A stretch of 64,000 nucleotides of DNA from Kitasatospora sp. GAS204B (GCF_029892155.1 NZ_JARZAG010000032.1:1-64000); one strand, 5' to 3'; shown: positions 15,902-24,689, numbered from the stretch's first letter. The notes: generated by a model from the sequence alone, not told the origin. Made by a program: numbers and translations.

Positions 15902-16345
15902 ATGCCTCTCCTCGCCCGCCTCGCCGACAAGTTCTGCGACCGCTACGCCGAGCGGATCGACACCTGGGTCCGCGAGACCGTCAGCGCCTTTCCCACCGCT
16001 GAGGCCGAGCGCGACATGCGCCGCCTGCACGACGAGTGGGCCCGCACCGCCCAGCTCCACCGCAGCTACTTCAGCGAGGACGCCGAGTACTTCTGGGTCG
16101 GCGACGGCATCCACAACGGCGCGCCGCGCCTGGCCTGCGTCGGCGAGTACGTGTTCGTCAAGCGCGATCGGGTTGGCCTGTACACGGCGTCCGGCACCTA
16201 CTCCTGGGACGTGTTCTACCGGGCCGGCATCAAGGGCCTGACCACCGAAGAGCCGCCCAAGCCCCCCAAGGGCCAGGACTTCTTCATCCAGGCCGACCTG
16301 ATCGACGCCCAGAACCCGGAGAACTGGGAGATCACGTTCCACTGA
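15902..16345 (+). CDS. AICE cargo protein of unknown function (147 aa)
   Basis: ATG 15902. Acidic and aromatic-rich, with AEYFWVGDGIHNGAPRLAC and ACVGEYVFVKRDRVGLYTASGTY suggesting a beta-rich domain after an N-terminal helix. No signal peptide or known motif. Confidence 0.6.
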   Translation: MPLLARLADKFCDRYAERIDTWVRETVSAFPTAEAERDMRRLHDEWARTAQLHRSYFSEDAEYFWVGDGIHNGAPRLACVGEYVFVKRDRVGLYTASGTYSWDVFYRAGIKGLTTEEPPKPPKGQDFFIQADLIDAQNPENWEITFH

Positions 16346-16380
16346 CCGCCGTCCACCCACCCGGCAAAGAGGACACGTCC

Positions 16381-16599
16381 ATGAACACCGTGCTCGACGC
16401 CTACACCACCCGCAGCGGCCGTTGGACCGTCCAGCTGATCCAGATCGACGCCAACGGCAGCGACCAGCCCGAAGGCCCCATCTGGCGGTGCGGCTGCGGC
16501 GCCGGCAGCACCCGGCCGCTCAACAACCCGCTGCTCACCGACCCCGTGGGGATCGTCCGGGCCGCCGCCGAGTCGCACGTCAACGACTGCCAGGCCTGA
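16381..16599 (+). CDS. Small AICE cargo protein (72 aa)
   Basis: ATG 16381 after AGAGGA. Beta-rich start (GRWTVQLIQIDANGSDQ), a CGCG pair and a final cysteine (HVNDC) suggest a small metal site. Stop in TGACCGG context. Confidence 0.55.
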   Translation: MNTVLDAYTTRSGRWTVQLIQIDANGSDQPEGPIWRCGCGAGSTRPLNNPLLTDPVGIVRAAAESHVNDCQA

Positions 16600-16645
16600 C
16601 CGGCCAGCCCTGACGATCCGCCACGACCAGGAAGGAAGCACCCCG

Positions 16646-16837
16646 ATGCAGGAGACCGACATCCGGGCTGACGAGTTGCGGGTCGGCGACACCATCCGGT
16701 GGTACGGCCGCCAGCCGACCGTTACCCGCATCAAGTCGATCGCCGCCAACTCGATTGAGTTCTGGGCCACCGACGGCTGGTCCCACGTCGTCGCCACTGA
16801 CGACACTCTCACCCGCCTCTCCGACGGCGTGGCCTGA
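16646..16837 (+). CDS. Small SH3-like AICE cargo protein (63 aa)
   Basis: AGGAAGGA precedes the ATG. RADELRVGDTIRWYGRQPTV and WSHVVATDDTLTRL read as a small beta barrel. No catalytic residues visible. Confidence 0.6.
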   Translation: MQETDIRADELRVGDTIRWYGRQPTVTRIKSIAANSIEFWATDGWSHVVATDDTLTRLSDGVA

Positions 16838-16929
16838 CCGGTCGGCCTCGCCTCCGTGCTCCATCCGCCCCGGTGCGGGTGGGGTGCGGTGGCCGGACCG
16901 ACCGGCCCACACCGAGGGCAGGAGACATC

Positions 16930-17118
16930 GTGAGCCAACACATGGACTACACCACCAACCCGCCCACCCCGATCACCGCCGACAACGCCAAGGCATACAT
17001 CAGCGAACTCTCCAAGCTGGCCCAGGAAGCCGAGAACCGCGGCGACAACCTGATGGCGGACTGCCACCACCAGGCCATCAACAACGAGATCGACGCCCTG
17101 CGCGAACTGAATAGCTGA
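16930..17118 (+). CDS. Small AICE cargo protein (62 aa)
   Basis: GTG 16930 is 7 nt after AGGAG (ATG 16942 is an alternative). Helical with polar residues (AKAYISELSKLAQEAENRG; HHQAINNEIDALREL). Unknown function. Confidence 0.55.
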   Translation: MSQHMDYTTNPPTPITADNAKAYISELSKLAQEAENRGDNLMADCHHQAINNEIDALRELNS

Positions 17119-17164
17119 CCACCCCGGCGCCACTCGTACCCGCTGACCAGGAAGGAGGCCTGCC

Positions 17165-17719
17165 GTGCCCACGCTGCTCACCGCACCACCCGCGTTCGAC
17201 CTGGACGCGGCCGGCCTCCGCCTGGTCGCCGAGGTCGAGCAGTACCTGGCCTCGCTACCCGCCCCCGCGTCGGTGCGGGCGGGCCGTGTGCTCGACCTGA
17301 TCCGCCACCAGGCGCCGCCCGTCGTCCCGCAGTACGGCAGCGTCGTGCAGCCGTGGCACGCCGGGATCGAGCGGCCCGCACCCCGCCTCCTCGACCGGCT
17401 CCACCGCCGCCAGCCCGTCGCCCAGGTGACCGTGCGCCAGCACCTCGAGCTCACCAGCCGGTACATCCACCAGCACGGCTGGCTCCAAGGCGCCCTGTGG
17501 AACGAGGCCGGCGCCGTCTGCATCTTGGGCGCCCAACTGCGCGTGCTCGCTGCCGGGTACGGCACCGCGGCGACCATCACCGAGGCCCGCCTGCAGATCG
17601 GCAACCAACTCGGCCGCCAAGGCCAGGGCATGCCGACCGACACCTGGAACGACCAGCCCGGCCGGCGGGCCACCGACATTCACCAGCTCCTGCAGCGGGC
17701 CGCCGCCCGCACCCACTGA
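17165..17719 (+). CDS. DUF6197-like protein
   Basis: 184 residues from GTG 17165 (AAGGAGG 4-6 nt upstream). The C-terminal half holds GWLQGALWNEAGAVCILGAQ and later WNDQPGRRATDIHQLLQRA, the pattern of DUF6197 proteins of actinomycete mobile elements. A conserved cysteine lies in the AVCILGA segment. Biochemical role unknown. Confidence 0.65.
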   Translation: MPTLLTAPPAFDLDAAGLRLVAEVEQYLASLPAPASVRAGRVLDLIRHQAPPVVPQYGSVVQPWHAGIERPAPRLLDRLHRRQPVAQVTVRQHLELTSRYIHQHGWLQGALWNEAGAVCILGAQLRVLAAGYGTAATITEARLQIGNQLGRQGQGMPTDTWNDQPGRRATDIHQLLQRAAARTH

Positions 17720-17729
17720 AAGGCACCCG

Positions 17730-17924
17730 ATGTTCAGCCCCGAACCCCGTGTCCTGTCGGCCGCCGAAGCAGGCATCTGGGCCTGCCCCATCACCGACTG
17801 CGGTCAGCCCGCGATCAGCGGAACCCTCGCCTGGGATGACCGCGGCCCGAACCAACTCATCTCGATCCGCACCCTGACCTGCCCGGCCGGCCACACGTGG
17901 CGGCACGAAACCGACGGCGGCTGA
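17730..17924 (+). CDS. Small zinc-finger AICE protein (64 aa)
   Basis: Starts 10 bp after the DUF6197-like gene. CPITDC and CPAGH motifs bracket a 30-residue beta-rich stretch, a plausible single zinc site. Last gene of the rightward cargo run; stop in TGACCGG context. Confidence 0.6.
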   Translation: MFSPEPRVLSAAEAGIWACPITDCGQPAISGTLAWDDRGPNQLISIRTLTCPAGHTWRHETDGG

Positions 17925-18541
17925 CCGGCCGCCCGCCTTCGCGTGCCGACCGGAATCCACGGCGGCCAGGCAAACAACGACGAGTTGGCCGTCAACGCCA
18001 CCACGTCCACCCGCTGACCCAAGGAGAGCAGAAAGGCGTGATACCTGGGCGGGTACCACGTCGAGCCTGGCTGTGAAGCTCGGTAGTCGTCCTTGGCCAT
18101 CCCGCCGGTTGGTCGCCCGCAAAATGTCAGGTCGGCTGGGTCACCCTGAATGTCGGGGGCGGTAGGGGCAGCGCGCACTGCACGAATCCCCTCGCCGTAG
18201 GAGATTCCGCCGAAGCTCTGCACCTTCACCGGCTTCGGCTCCAGCAGCACGATAATGCTCATACCTCAGGGTCCATCTGCTTGGATGACGTCGCACGTTG
18301 GCGCCGAGCCAGGCGCAGCACGCTGGCGGAGAAGACCGAGACCGGCGACGGGCTCGTCAGCGCCTCGACGTGCGGCCGTGGATCCGGGCGAGGAACTGCT
18401 CCGCGGCTGCGCCCATCGCTGCGGCGTACCGGTGGTTGTCGGCAGCCAGGTCCGGCCGACTTCCAGCCGAGTGGGATCCTGGAAGGGGACCCCAGCACCG
18501 CGCCGAGGTGGCGGACGACGAGTAGGAGTCACTCTCGCGGT
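17925..18541. other. Gene-poor stretch with possible gene remnants
   Basis: No gene with convincing support. A leftward reading from ATG 18262 (MSIIVLLEPKPVKVQSF and TFCGRPTGGMAKDDYRAS) looks protein-like for about 75 codons. It then runs through into the antisense of the 17730 gene, so it may be the stump of a broken gene. 18263-18541 shows no recognisable coding signal on either strand. Confidence 0.4.
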
Positions 18542-18913
18542 TCAGGAGCCGAACGCCGCGATGAAGTCGCCCAGTTCAAGCCCGAGGTCGAGCGGCTCCA
18601 TCAGCGGGTCGTAGTCGGCCCACCACACGGCGGGGACAGCCGGCGCCAGCCGACGCAGCAGCGTGTGCACCACGGTCAGTGGCGCCGACCACGGTTCACG
18701 CTCGGGGAACGACAGGACGCCGTTTTCGGGGTCGTAAAGGACCTCGCACCAGTGATCGTCGACGGGGACGTGCACACAGCGCAGGTCGGCTGTCGCCGTC
18801 GACACGCTGCCCTCGGGCCACAGGTTCGCCACCGTCTGCTCGAACTGCTCGGTAGTGAACGGCCACGCGGCGTTCTGCTGGCGGTCGGCACTGATGTAGA
18901 ACGTGGCGCCCAC
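18542..18913 (-). CDS. Probable immunity protein for the adjacent nuclease toxin
   Basis: 123 residues from GTG 18913, with GAAGGAG 7 nt upstream. The product is cytosolic, acidic and tryptophan-rich (VDDHWCEVLYDPENG; AVWWADYDPLMEPLDLG), as immunity proteins often are. It lies 33 bp downstream of the toxin gene in the same orientation, the standard toxin-then-immunity order. I do not recognise its family; the role comes from position and composition. Confidence 0.6.
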   Translation of the reverse strand: MGATFYISADRQQNAAWPFTTEQFEQTVANLWPEGSVSTATADLRCVHVPVDDHWCEVLYDPENGVLSFPEREPWSAPLTVVHTLLRRLAPAVPAVWWADYDPLMEPLDLGLELGDFIAAFGS

Positions 18914-18946
18914 TGGCGTCTCCTTCGCTGTTCGACGTGGGGGATC

Positions 18947-20545
18947 CTACGGGACGACCCGGACCTGGCCGGGAACGTTCTGGGCGGCCATGAGCGCTGC
19001 GAAGTAGGCCGCGGCCGGGTCGTCGTTGGTGATCACCTCAAGGTGGTTGATCTTTCCGTTGCGCGGGTCCTGGAACGCCGAGCCGTACTTCTCTATCTTG
19101 AAGTTCTCGCCCTTCAGCGACGACTGGTACACGTAGTCCGGAACGTTGCCGGCGTTGCCCAGTCGGAACGGGGAGCCACACCCCTTCGACGGAGCGATGT
19201 ATTTCGCGTCGATCGCGGCCCCGTCCTCGGGTCGCACCCCGTCCGCGTCCATGTTGTAGTCGCCGCCCTGCGCGTTGTTCCGGCTGACCGTGGTGTACAG
19301 GCTGTACTCGGTCGAGCCGGCCACCCGCAGCTGGTAGGCGCGCCGCGCATCGACCTTGGGGCTGCCGCTCGGTGATTGAACCTGCATGGTGCGCCCATCG
19401 GCTGCGGCTTGCGCCATCCATGCCTGCACCGTGGCCTGGTCGGCCGAGGAGAGCACGGGGAATGGGCTGTTGGGGTCGCGGGGAATTGGCGGTGTGCCCG
19501 GCACGACCGTGTAGGCCGGCGGCTTCGGCGCGGGTGCGGCCATCGCGCTGGAGGCGGAGGCCAGGGCGACCGCGGTGCCGCCTGCGGCTACCGCGGCGGT
19601 CGTGACGATCGGAGACAGGCCGGCGGCAGCCTCGTTGACGATCGCCTCCGCCTCGGCAAGGACAGCGAGGTCGGCGCTGCCCTCGATCCCGGCGGTCATG
19701 GCCGCAGCCGCGGTGCCGGCTTCGGCGGCGATCGCGGCGTCTCCGGCGGCCGCAGCAGCGTCCGACCCGCCTAGGGTGAAGATCGTCAGGGCGATGCCGA
19801 CGCCGGTGACGACACCCGCGCCTGCCGCAAGATCCTGCAGAGTGGAACACAGGTCGTCCACAGCCTGGGCGTAGGACTCGCAGGCGGCGCCGAGCTGGAA
19901 GGCGGCGTTCGTGATGCTGTTGAGCAGCGGGCCCTGAGTCGCGCAGCCGTCATGCATCTTCGCCCAGTTCGCAACGAAGGAATCGACCGCGCTGGAGGTG
20001 CTGGAAGCGGTGACGGTCTGGACCTGCTTGTCGCCCTCCAGCCCGAGAGTGCTGACGAGTTGTGCCAGCTGCTTCCAGTCAGAGCCAGCCTGCCGCAGCT
20101 TTCCCGAGTCTCCCTGGGGCCAGAACTGCGCGATGATCTCGTCGACTGCCGAGGCGTTGTGACCGACCGCCGACGGGACCTGGACGTTCAGCGGGTCCTG
20201 GTCGCACTGCGGGTTGCTGGACTGCGGCAGTTGCTGGGGCTGCATCAGGTTCGCCGCGACGTCTGCGTCCGTCTTGATGTAGTTCAACGCCATCGTGTAC
20301 AGGCCGTTGGCGGTGCCGCCGAGCTGTGCGACAGCCTGACCGACCGCGGTGACGACGGCCTGGGCGGCGGGGTCGTACTTCGCCGCGAAGGAGTGTCCGG
20401 TGTCATCGTCCCCGGCCATGCCGGCGGCGTCGTCCATCGAGCCGACCAGGCCGCGGTGGATCTGGGAGGCCCAGGTCTGCAGGTCGGTGAAGCCCGCCGA
20501 GGATATGAGCATGTCGGTCGGTATGACGTGGAATCCCGCTGCCAT
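18947..20545 (-). CDS. ESX/T7SS-type polymorphic toxin with restriction-endonuclease-fold C-terminus
   Basis: 532 residues from ATG 20545, chosen because AGGGGGAG is just upstream. The first ~110 residues are helical and resemble WXG/PE-like export domains. A middle region is Ala-rich with a hydrophobic span near 250-275. The last ~110 residues look like a Tox-REase-2-type nuclease: DGVRPEDGAAIDAKY with the D446-x-K448 catalytic pair, then LEVITNDDPAAAYFAALM at the end. There is no signal peptide, which fits ESX export by the host system. With the downstream immunity gene it forms an anticompetitor or element-maintenance cassette. Confidence 0.8.
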   Translation of the reverse strand: MAAGFHVIPTDMLISSAGFTDLQTWASQIHRGLVGSMDDAAGMAGDDDTGHSFAAKYDPAAQAVVTAVGQAVAQLGGTANGLYTMALNYIKTDADVAANLMQPQQLPQSSNPQCDQDPLNVQVPSAVGHNASAVDEIIAQFWPQGDSGKLRQAGSDWKQLAQLVSTLGLEGDKQVQTVTASSTSSAVDSFVANWAKMHDGCATQGPLLNSITNAAFQLGAACESYAQAVDDLCSTLQDLAAGAGVVTGVGIALTIFTLGGSDAAAAAGDAAIAAEAGTAAAAMTAGIEGSADLAVLAEAEAIVNEAAAGLSPIVTTAAVAAGGTAVALASASSAMAAPAPKPPAYTVVPGTPPIPRDPNSPFPVLSSADQATVQAWMAQAAADGRTMQVQSPSGSPKVDARRAYQLRVAGSTEYSLYTTVSRNNAQGGDYNMDADGVRPEDGAAIDAKYIAPSKGCGSPFRLGNAGNVPDYVYQSSLKGENFKIEKYGSAFQDPRNGKINHLEVITNDDPAAAYFAALMAAQNVPGQVRVVP

Positions 20546-21053
20546 CGCTCCCCCTGGCATTGCTGTACACAGCCGGTCTCGTACCGTAACACGGCAGGCG
20601 GCAAGGCCCGAGGGGGCCGACAACGGCGACCAGTCGCCTGTCCGCCAGCACGTGCGGCACGCCCTCGGGCGCTCGCGGCGCCACGCATGCCTGGTTACTG
20701 ACCGCCTCTCCGCTCCAGCCGCTCGGCCATTGCCGCGGCGACGGTGTAGGCCGGGTGGCCGTTTCTACGTGCTCTGACCCCAACGGCCGCAAGAGCGGCC
20801 CCCACCCCGAGGCCAAGGCCCGGGGAGAGGCCGCCCGGGCACTGCAGGCCTCCTCCTCCATCAAGCACATCGAGATCTGCCGCGAGCTGCCCGGGGGTGG
20901 GCAGCAGCTCGCCGAACGGATCGAGCGGGCCTGAGGAGCACACGGCGCGCCGAGCTGCAGACAAGTGCCGCGTAACGACTCGGCAACTCCCTGACGGATG
21001 GTCAGCCTCCGCTGACACCCTGTCCCTGCCGATCACGCGGACAGGAGCAGCGC
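20546..21053. other. Intergenic region with one weak 59-codon reading frame
   Basis: It separates the leftward toxin gene from the rightward membrane protein and should hold both promoters. A rightward frame 20755-20934 (GTG start; MAVSTCSDPNGRKSGPHPEA, 59 aa) has GC-rich third positions but no ribosome site, and I would not annotate it firmly. Confidence 0.35.
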
Positions 21054-21782
21054 ATGACCACGCCACCCCAGCCCCAGCAGCCGAGTTGGGGCCAGCAGTC
21101 CCCGCCACCAGCTAGCCGGCAGAAGCCGAAGCGCGGCAAGGCCGGCTGCCTCGGCTGCGCCGGGGTCCTCGCCCTCGTCGTTGTCATCGGGATCGCGGCC
21201 AATGCCGGCTCGAAGAAGACCAGCGCCCCGGCCGCGAAGTCCGCCCCGGCGAAGCAGGAGGCCCCCGCAGTCCCCAGCCCGGCCGCGCCGACTTCCGCCG
21301 CACCCAACTCCCAGGCGGCTGCGGCCCCCTCGCTGCCGCCGCTTACCCTGCCGCCGACCCAGCTCGCCCCGGCCGGGAACCGGCAGAAAGCCGCGTCGAT
21401 CCTCACCGCGAACGACGCCTACTACCAGCAGGAATTCGACAGCGGCGTCACCGTCATCCTCGCTCGCGGCCAGGACGGCAGCTTCGACGCTTTCCACGCT
21501 TGGCAGCAGAAGGCCTCCAAGGACATCCAGCCCGGCACGGACGCGTTCAAGCAGGCCGACGCCGAGTTCGACGCGAGCGACGAACCGTCGTCGATCAGCG
21601 ACTGGCGGGACGACAACACCGTCGTCCAGTCCGACCTGTTCAGCCTCGCCAACGACGGCCTCGACGTGGGCGGCCCCGACGATGCGCAGGCCCGGCAGAA
21701 GATCCAGGCGGACATCGCGCAGATGAAGACCGACATGGCGACCGCCGACGGGGAAGCCACGCAAGTCGGGGCCGGCAAGTAG
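21054..21782 (+). CDS. Membrane-anchored protein with Pro/Ala linker
   Basis: 242 residues. A Pro/Gln-rich cytosolic start and basic stretch (RQKPKRGKAG) precede one membrane helix (GVLALVVVIGIAANAG, about 37-52), then a Pro/Ala/Ser linker to about residue 105 and an external helical acidic domain (SILTANDAYYQQEFDSG onward). This is the layout of actinobacterial surface proteins. It sits between the toxin and recombinase genes; function unknown. Confidence 0.65.
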   Translation: MTTPPQPQQPSWGQQSPPPASRQKPKRGKAGCLGCAGVLALVVVIGIAANAGSKKTSAPAAKSAPAKQEAPAVPSPAAPTSAAPNSQAAAAPSLPPLTLPPTQLAPAGNRQKAASILTANDAYYQQEFDSGVTVILARGQDGSFDAFHAWQQKASKDIQPGTDAFKQADAEFDASDEPSSISDWRDDNTVVQSDLFSLANDGLDVGGPDDAQARQKIQADIAQMKTDMATADGEATQVGAGK

Positions 21783-21810
21783 CACCCAGCGGCCAAAGGA
21801 GGTGTTCTGC

Positions 21811-21981
21811 ATGGGCATAGGAGTTCGATTTAGGCTCGGCCCATTCAGGTTCTGGATCCCGCTCACCAAGAAGAGGCGCCGACGCCGACGCCGGAAGGCC
21901 GCCCGGTACTACACCCACGGGACCTGCACCGTTCACCACCGCACGCCTGAGGCTGCCAAGCGTTGTACCGGTGCTCGCTGA
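21811..21981 (+). CDS. 56-residue arginine-rich protein
   Basis: A perfect AAAGGAGGTG site lies 6 nt before ATG 21811. The product has seven consecutive arginines (22-28) after MGIGVRFRLGPFRFWIPLTK and two cysteines near the end. It probably binds nucleic acid. It starts 28 bp after the membrane protein gene and may be cotranscribed. Confidence 0.6.
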   Translation: MGIGVRFRLGPFRFWIPLTKKRRRRRRRKAARYYTHGTCTVHHRTPEAAKRCTGAR

Positions 21982-22092
21982 GAGGCCACCGTCGTTCTGA
22001 GCCGGACGGCGGACTCGCTGCCCAGGACTGCCGGGTCAGTGCCCCCACGATTGTCCGCCGCGACGCTGCCGATGTAGTCGTTGCCGCCTGAG

Positions 22093-23091
22093 CTACAACC
22101 CGATTCCGCGCATCGGGTTGTCCTCCCAGCGGTCCACGGCACGCACGTACTCGTGTACCTGCGGGCTCATCGGCGACCAGCGGCCGTGCTCGGCGATGAA
22201 CGCGACCGGGGTCTTCTTCTTGGCCGCTTCGGTGGGGCCGCCGGCACGCAGACCGTGCGCGGTGTAGGTGTCCGCGTTCGGCAGGCCGCCCTTCACCGCC
22301 AGGTGCCGGACACGCTCGTTCACCGCCGCGCCGGACATGCCGCCGTCCTGGAGCTGGCCCCAGCGGTTGATGCGGCGCAGCAGCGGCCCATCGGTCGCCC
22401 CACACTCGGCCAGAGCCGCCAGCCAGGCCCGCACGACCCGGACCGGGTCGGTGTCCGGGTGGGAGCCGGGCGGCACCGTCACCTCGGCGCCGGTGGCGTC
22501 CTTGTCGGTCTTCGAGGTGCGGATGAGGACGACCAGGCCGTCATCGGTGAGCGTGACGTCGGAGATGGTCAACTTGGCCAGCTCGGAGCGGCGGGCCATC
22601 ATCGCGAAGCCGAGGACGACCATCACTCGGTCCCGCAGGCCGATCAGCGTTGCCGGGTCGGTGGCGTCGATCATCGCGCGCAACGGTCGCAGGGTGACCG
22701 GCGGGGCCTTGCGCTTGCGCTTGCCGGCCTGCGCCCGTTCGTGCCGGTGCGCCTTCAGGACGGCGAGGGCGCCGGCGGTGTCGGGCTGGCCCGGGTGGCC
22801 GTTGTGTCGGTGCAGGGTGCGGATCGCGGCGATCGCCTGCTCGATGGTGGAGGGGGCGCGGTCGAGGTCGGCGAGGCGGCTGACGTACTCGGCGAGGGTC
22901 TCGGCGGTCGCGGGCAGTGTGGTGCGGCCAACGGTCGAGCACCAGGCGGTGAACGCGGTCCACTGCCGCTCGTAGGCGAGGCGGGTGTTCTCGGGGACGG
23001 ACCGCGCGATGCGGTCGCGGGTGGAGTCGGAGATCTGCGTGTCCGGGTGGGCCGGGAGGTTCACGGCGGCCGGGACGATGTCGCTCGACAT
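22093..23091 (-). CDS. Second tyrosine recombinase of the element
   Basis: 332 residues. An N-terminal SAM-like/core-binding domain (PENTRLAYERQWTAFTAWC) is followed by a catalytic domain with an Arg in MMARRSEL, H279-x-x-R282 (HGLRAG), H302 (EHGRW) and the nucleophile Y315 (VHEYVR). It is unrelated in length and sequence to the att integrase at 30073 and lies far from the att sites. Resolution of element multimers, or movement of an internal module, is possible. The start ATG is supported by GGATGG upstream. Confidence 0.85.
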   Translation of the reverse strand: MSSDIVPAAVNLPAHPDTQISDSTRDRIARSVPENTRLAYERQWTAFTAWCSTVGRTTLPATAETLAEYVSRLADLDRAPSTIEQAIAAIRTLHRHNGHPGQPDTAGALAVLKAHRHERAQAGKRKRKAPPVTLRPLRAMIDATDPATLIGLRDRVMVVLGFAMMARRSELAKLTISDVTLTDDGLVVLIRTSKTDKDATGAEVTVPPGSHPDTDPVRVVRAWLAALAECGATDGPLLRRINRWGQLQDGGMSGAAVNERVRHLAVKGGLPNADTYTAHGLRAGGPTEAAKKKTPVAFIAEHGRWSPMSPQVHEYVRAVDRWEDNPMRGIGL

Positions 23092-23172
23092 GGTTCCATC
23101 CTACGGGTTCTGACCCTTCATAAGTTGGCTTATGGAGGGTCACGAGTGGTTGCCTTGGCTACCTCTCCGCGG

Positions 23173-23460
23173 TCATGCTGCGCCCCGCGCCGGATGGTCG
23201 CGGCCCGCGTCGTCGACCGCCGCGGCGAACAGCAGCGCCCACTCGCCCTCGGTCAGCTCGAGCGCCTCGGCGATCCGCCGGGCAACCGTGACCGACGGGC
23301 ACCGGGTGCCCGCCTCCAGGTGGAGCAGGTAGGAGTGCGACAGCTCGACCAGCCTGGCGAACTCCCGCACCCGGTACCCGGCTCGCAGCCGCGCCGACCC
23401 CAGCATCGGGCCCAGTTCGGGCGGCGGAGTGCGCCGGACGCGGATCCGATCACCGTCCAT
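23173..23460 (-). CDS. XRE-family helix-turn-helix protein
   Basis: 95 residues from ATG 23460, which overlaps the upstream stop, implying coupling. A helix-turn-helix (SARLRAGYRVREFARLVEL, SHSYLLHLEAGTRCPSVTVA) fills the middle. The short acidic end (ELTEGEWALLFAAAVDDAG) is typical of streptomycete XRE proteins. Probably an internal regulator of the leftward gene set. Confidence 0.75.
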   Translation of the reverse strand: MDGDRIRVRRTPPPELGPMLGSARLRAGYRVREFARLVELSHSYLLHLEAGTRCPSVTVARRIAEALELTEGEWALLFAAAVDDAGRDHPARGAA

Positions 23461-24124
23461 CGGGCACCGCCCGGCGCCGGGGCCGGGGCCGCCGGCCCTC
23501 CAGAGCCTCGCGCAGGACCGCACCGGCCGCCAGAACCTCCAGGGCCGTCAATGGCGCCCCCGTGCGCTCCGCACGCCGAGCGAGCCCCTCCACCTGGCGG
23601 ACCCGCTCAGCCAGCCGGCGCCGCTCCGCGTCCGCCTGCTCCGTGCTCCCGCCGTGCATCGCGCACGGCCCGGCACCCAGCGTGTCCGTCCCCCATCCGG
23701 CCCGCAGACCGCACGGGCCGCCGCCCTTCGACCGCGGCTGCCCGCACCTCGGCCGACCATCCAAGCCGACATCGTCCACAGTCGGGCGACTCTGGTGTGC
23801 GGCCAGGTCCTGCTCGAGCCAGCACATCTGCAGCGCCGCCTTCGCCGGCTTGATGGCCAGTCGGCCGGACCCGACGATCTCGACGATGCTGGCTGGGCGC
23901 AACTGCTCGGCCAGGTGCCTCGCCTCGGCGGCCGTCGAGTACGGCCAGCGGTCGGCGACGTGCAGCAGCTTGCGGCCGTCGTCATGGTGCTCGATCACGC
24001 CGAACGGCTGCTGCTCGGGTTCGTGGCGGGTGACGGTCACCCAGATTCGGGGCCACCGGCCGGGCGGTCGCCAAGACCCTGCCGGGATTGCGGGTTGGTC
24101 AAGAGCTTCGAGGTTGTCGGTCAT
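23450..24124 (-). CDS. AICE protein with Cys/His cluster
   Basis: 224 residues. The centre contains CGQPRSKGGGPCGLRAG followed by CAMHGGSTEQ, a C-x-n-C-x-n-C-x2-H zinc cluster seen in mobile-element DNA-binding proteins. Afterwards comes a basic helix (ERRRLAERVRQVEGLARRAE) and an Arg/Pro-rich tail. The N-terminal half has no known motif. It is coupled to the XRE gene downstream. Confidence 0.6.
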   Translation of the reverse strand: MTDNLEALDQPAIPAGSWRPPGRWPRIWVTVTRHEPEQQPFGVIEHHDDGRKLLHVADRWPYSTAAEARHLAEQLRPASIVEIVGSGRLAIKPAKAALQMCWLEQDLAAHQSRPTVDDVGLDGRPRCGQPRSKGGGPCGLRAGWGTDTLGAGPCAMHGGSTEQADAERRRLAERVRQVEGLARRAERTGAPLTALEVLAAGAVLREALEGRRPRPRRRAVPDGR

Positions 24125-24137
24125 GCTGTCGTCCTGT

Positions 24138-24323
24138 TCAGGCTGCGGTCGGGAGGGGTGTGACGGGCCGGTCGGGGCGCACGGCCCAGACCAGCTCGCA
24201 GTCGCGGGCGGTGCACTCGACGAGGTCCATCGGGTGTCCGTGGACGTGGGTGCTGCCGACTCGGCGAGCGGGGCGTTCGGTGCGGCAGCCGGGGCAGTGG
24301 GCTATGCGGATCTGGGTGTTCAC
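24138..24323 (-). CDS. Small zinc-ribbon protein (61 aa)
   Basis: GTG 24323 has AAGGAG 6 nt upstream. CPGC and CTARDC motifs are 27 residues apart with several histidines between them, giving a likely zinc ribbon. Same direction and close spacing to the next gene, so one transcript is likely. Confidence 0.65.
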   Translation of the reverse strand: MNTQIRIAHCPGCRTERPARRVGSTHVHGHPMDLVECTARDCELVWAVRPDRPVTPLPTAA

Positions 24324-24440
24324 GTTGTTCTCCTTCGGGCTGTACGGCCGCTCTCGAGGGACGGCGGGTAGCTCGTGGGGCTATCGGACAGCGGGTTCGT
24401 ATGGCGGCCGTTCATGCCGCTGGGCCGGAGGGTTCGGTGG

Positions 24441-24689
24441 TCACGACCTTCTGGACTCGCGCTGCTGGTTGGTTTCGACACCGGCGACGTGCTGCCAGAG
24501 GTCGCAGTCGTCGAGGGGCATGCCGTGGCCGTTGGGGTCGGTGTCGTTCAGCGCGGTGGCTGCGGCGAGGGCGAGTACGGCGTGTGCGAGGGCGGCGGCG
24601 AGGTTGGGCGAGTTCTCGTAGTTGCCGGCCTGGTCCTGGGTGCTGTCGATGAGGCGTTCGGCCTCTTGGTAGTGGTCAGGTCCGTTCAT
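24441..24689 (-). CDS. Small AICE protein (82 aa)
   Basis: AGAGGAG precedes the ATG. MNGPDHYQEAERLIDSTQDQ is followed by an Ala/Leu helix and a DPNGHGMPLDDCDLWQHVAG segment. Similar short proteins occur on other Streptomyces elements, but I cannot name a family. Confidence 0.6.
   Translation of the reverse strand: MNGPDHYQEAERLIDSTQDQAGNYENSPNLAAALAHAVLALAAATALNDTDPNGHGMPLDDCDLWQHVAGVETNQQRESRRS

Noticed and set aside
17804..18262. 152-codon leftward frame as an intact gene
   Set aside because: Its second half is antisense to a better-supported small gene and the ribosome site is misplaced; at most a gene remnant.
20755..20934. 59-codon frame between toxin and membrane-protein genes
   Set aside because: No ribosome site and no recognisable protein pattern; kept only as a remark.
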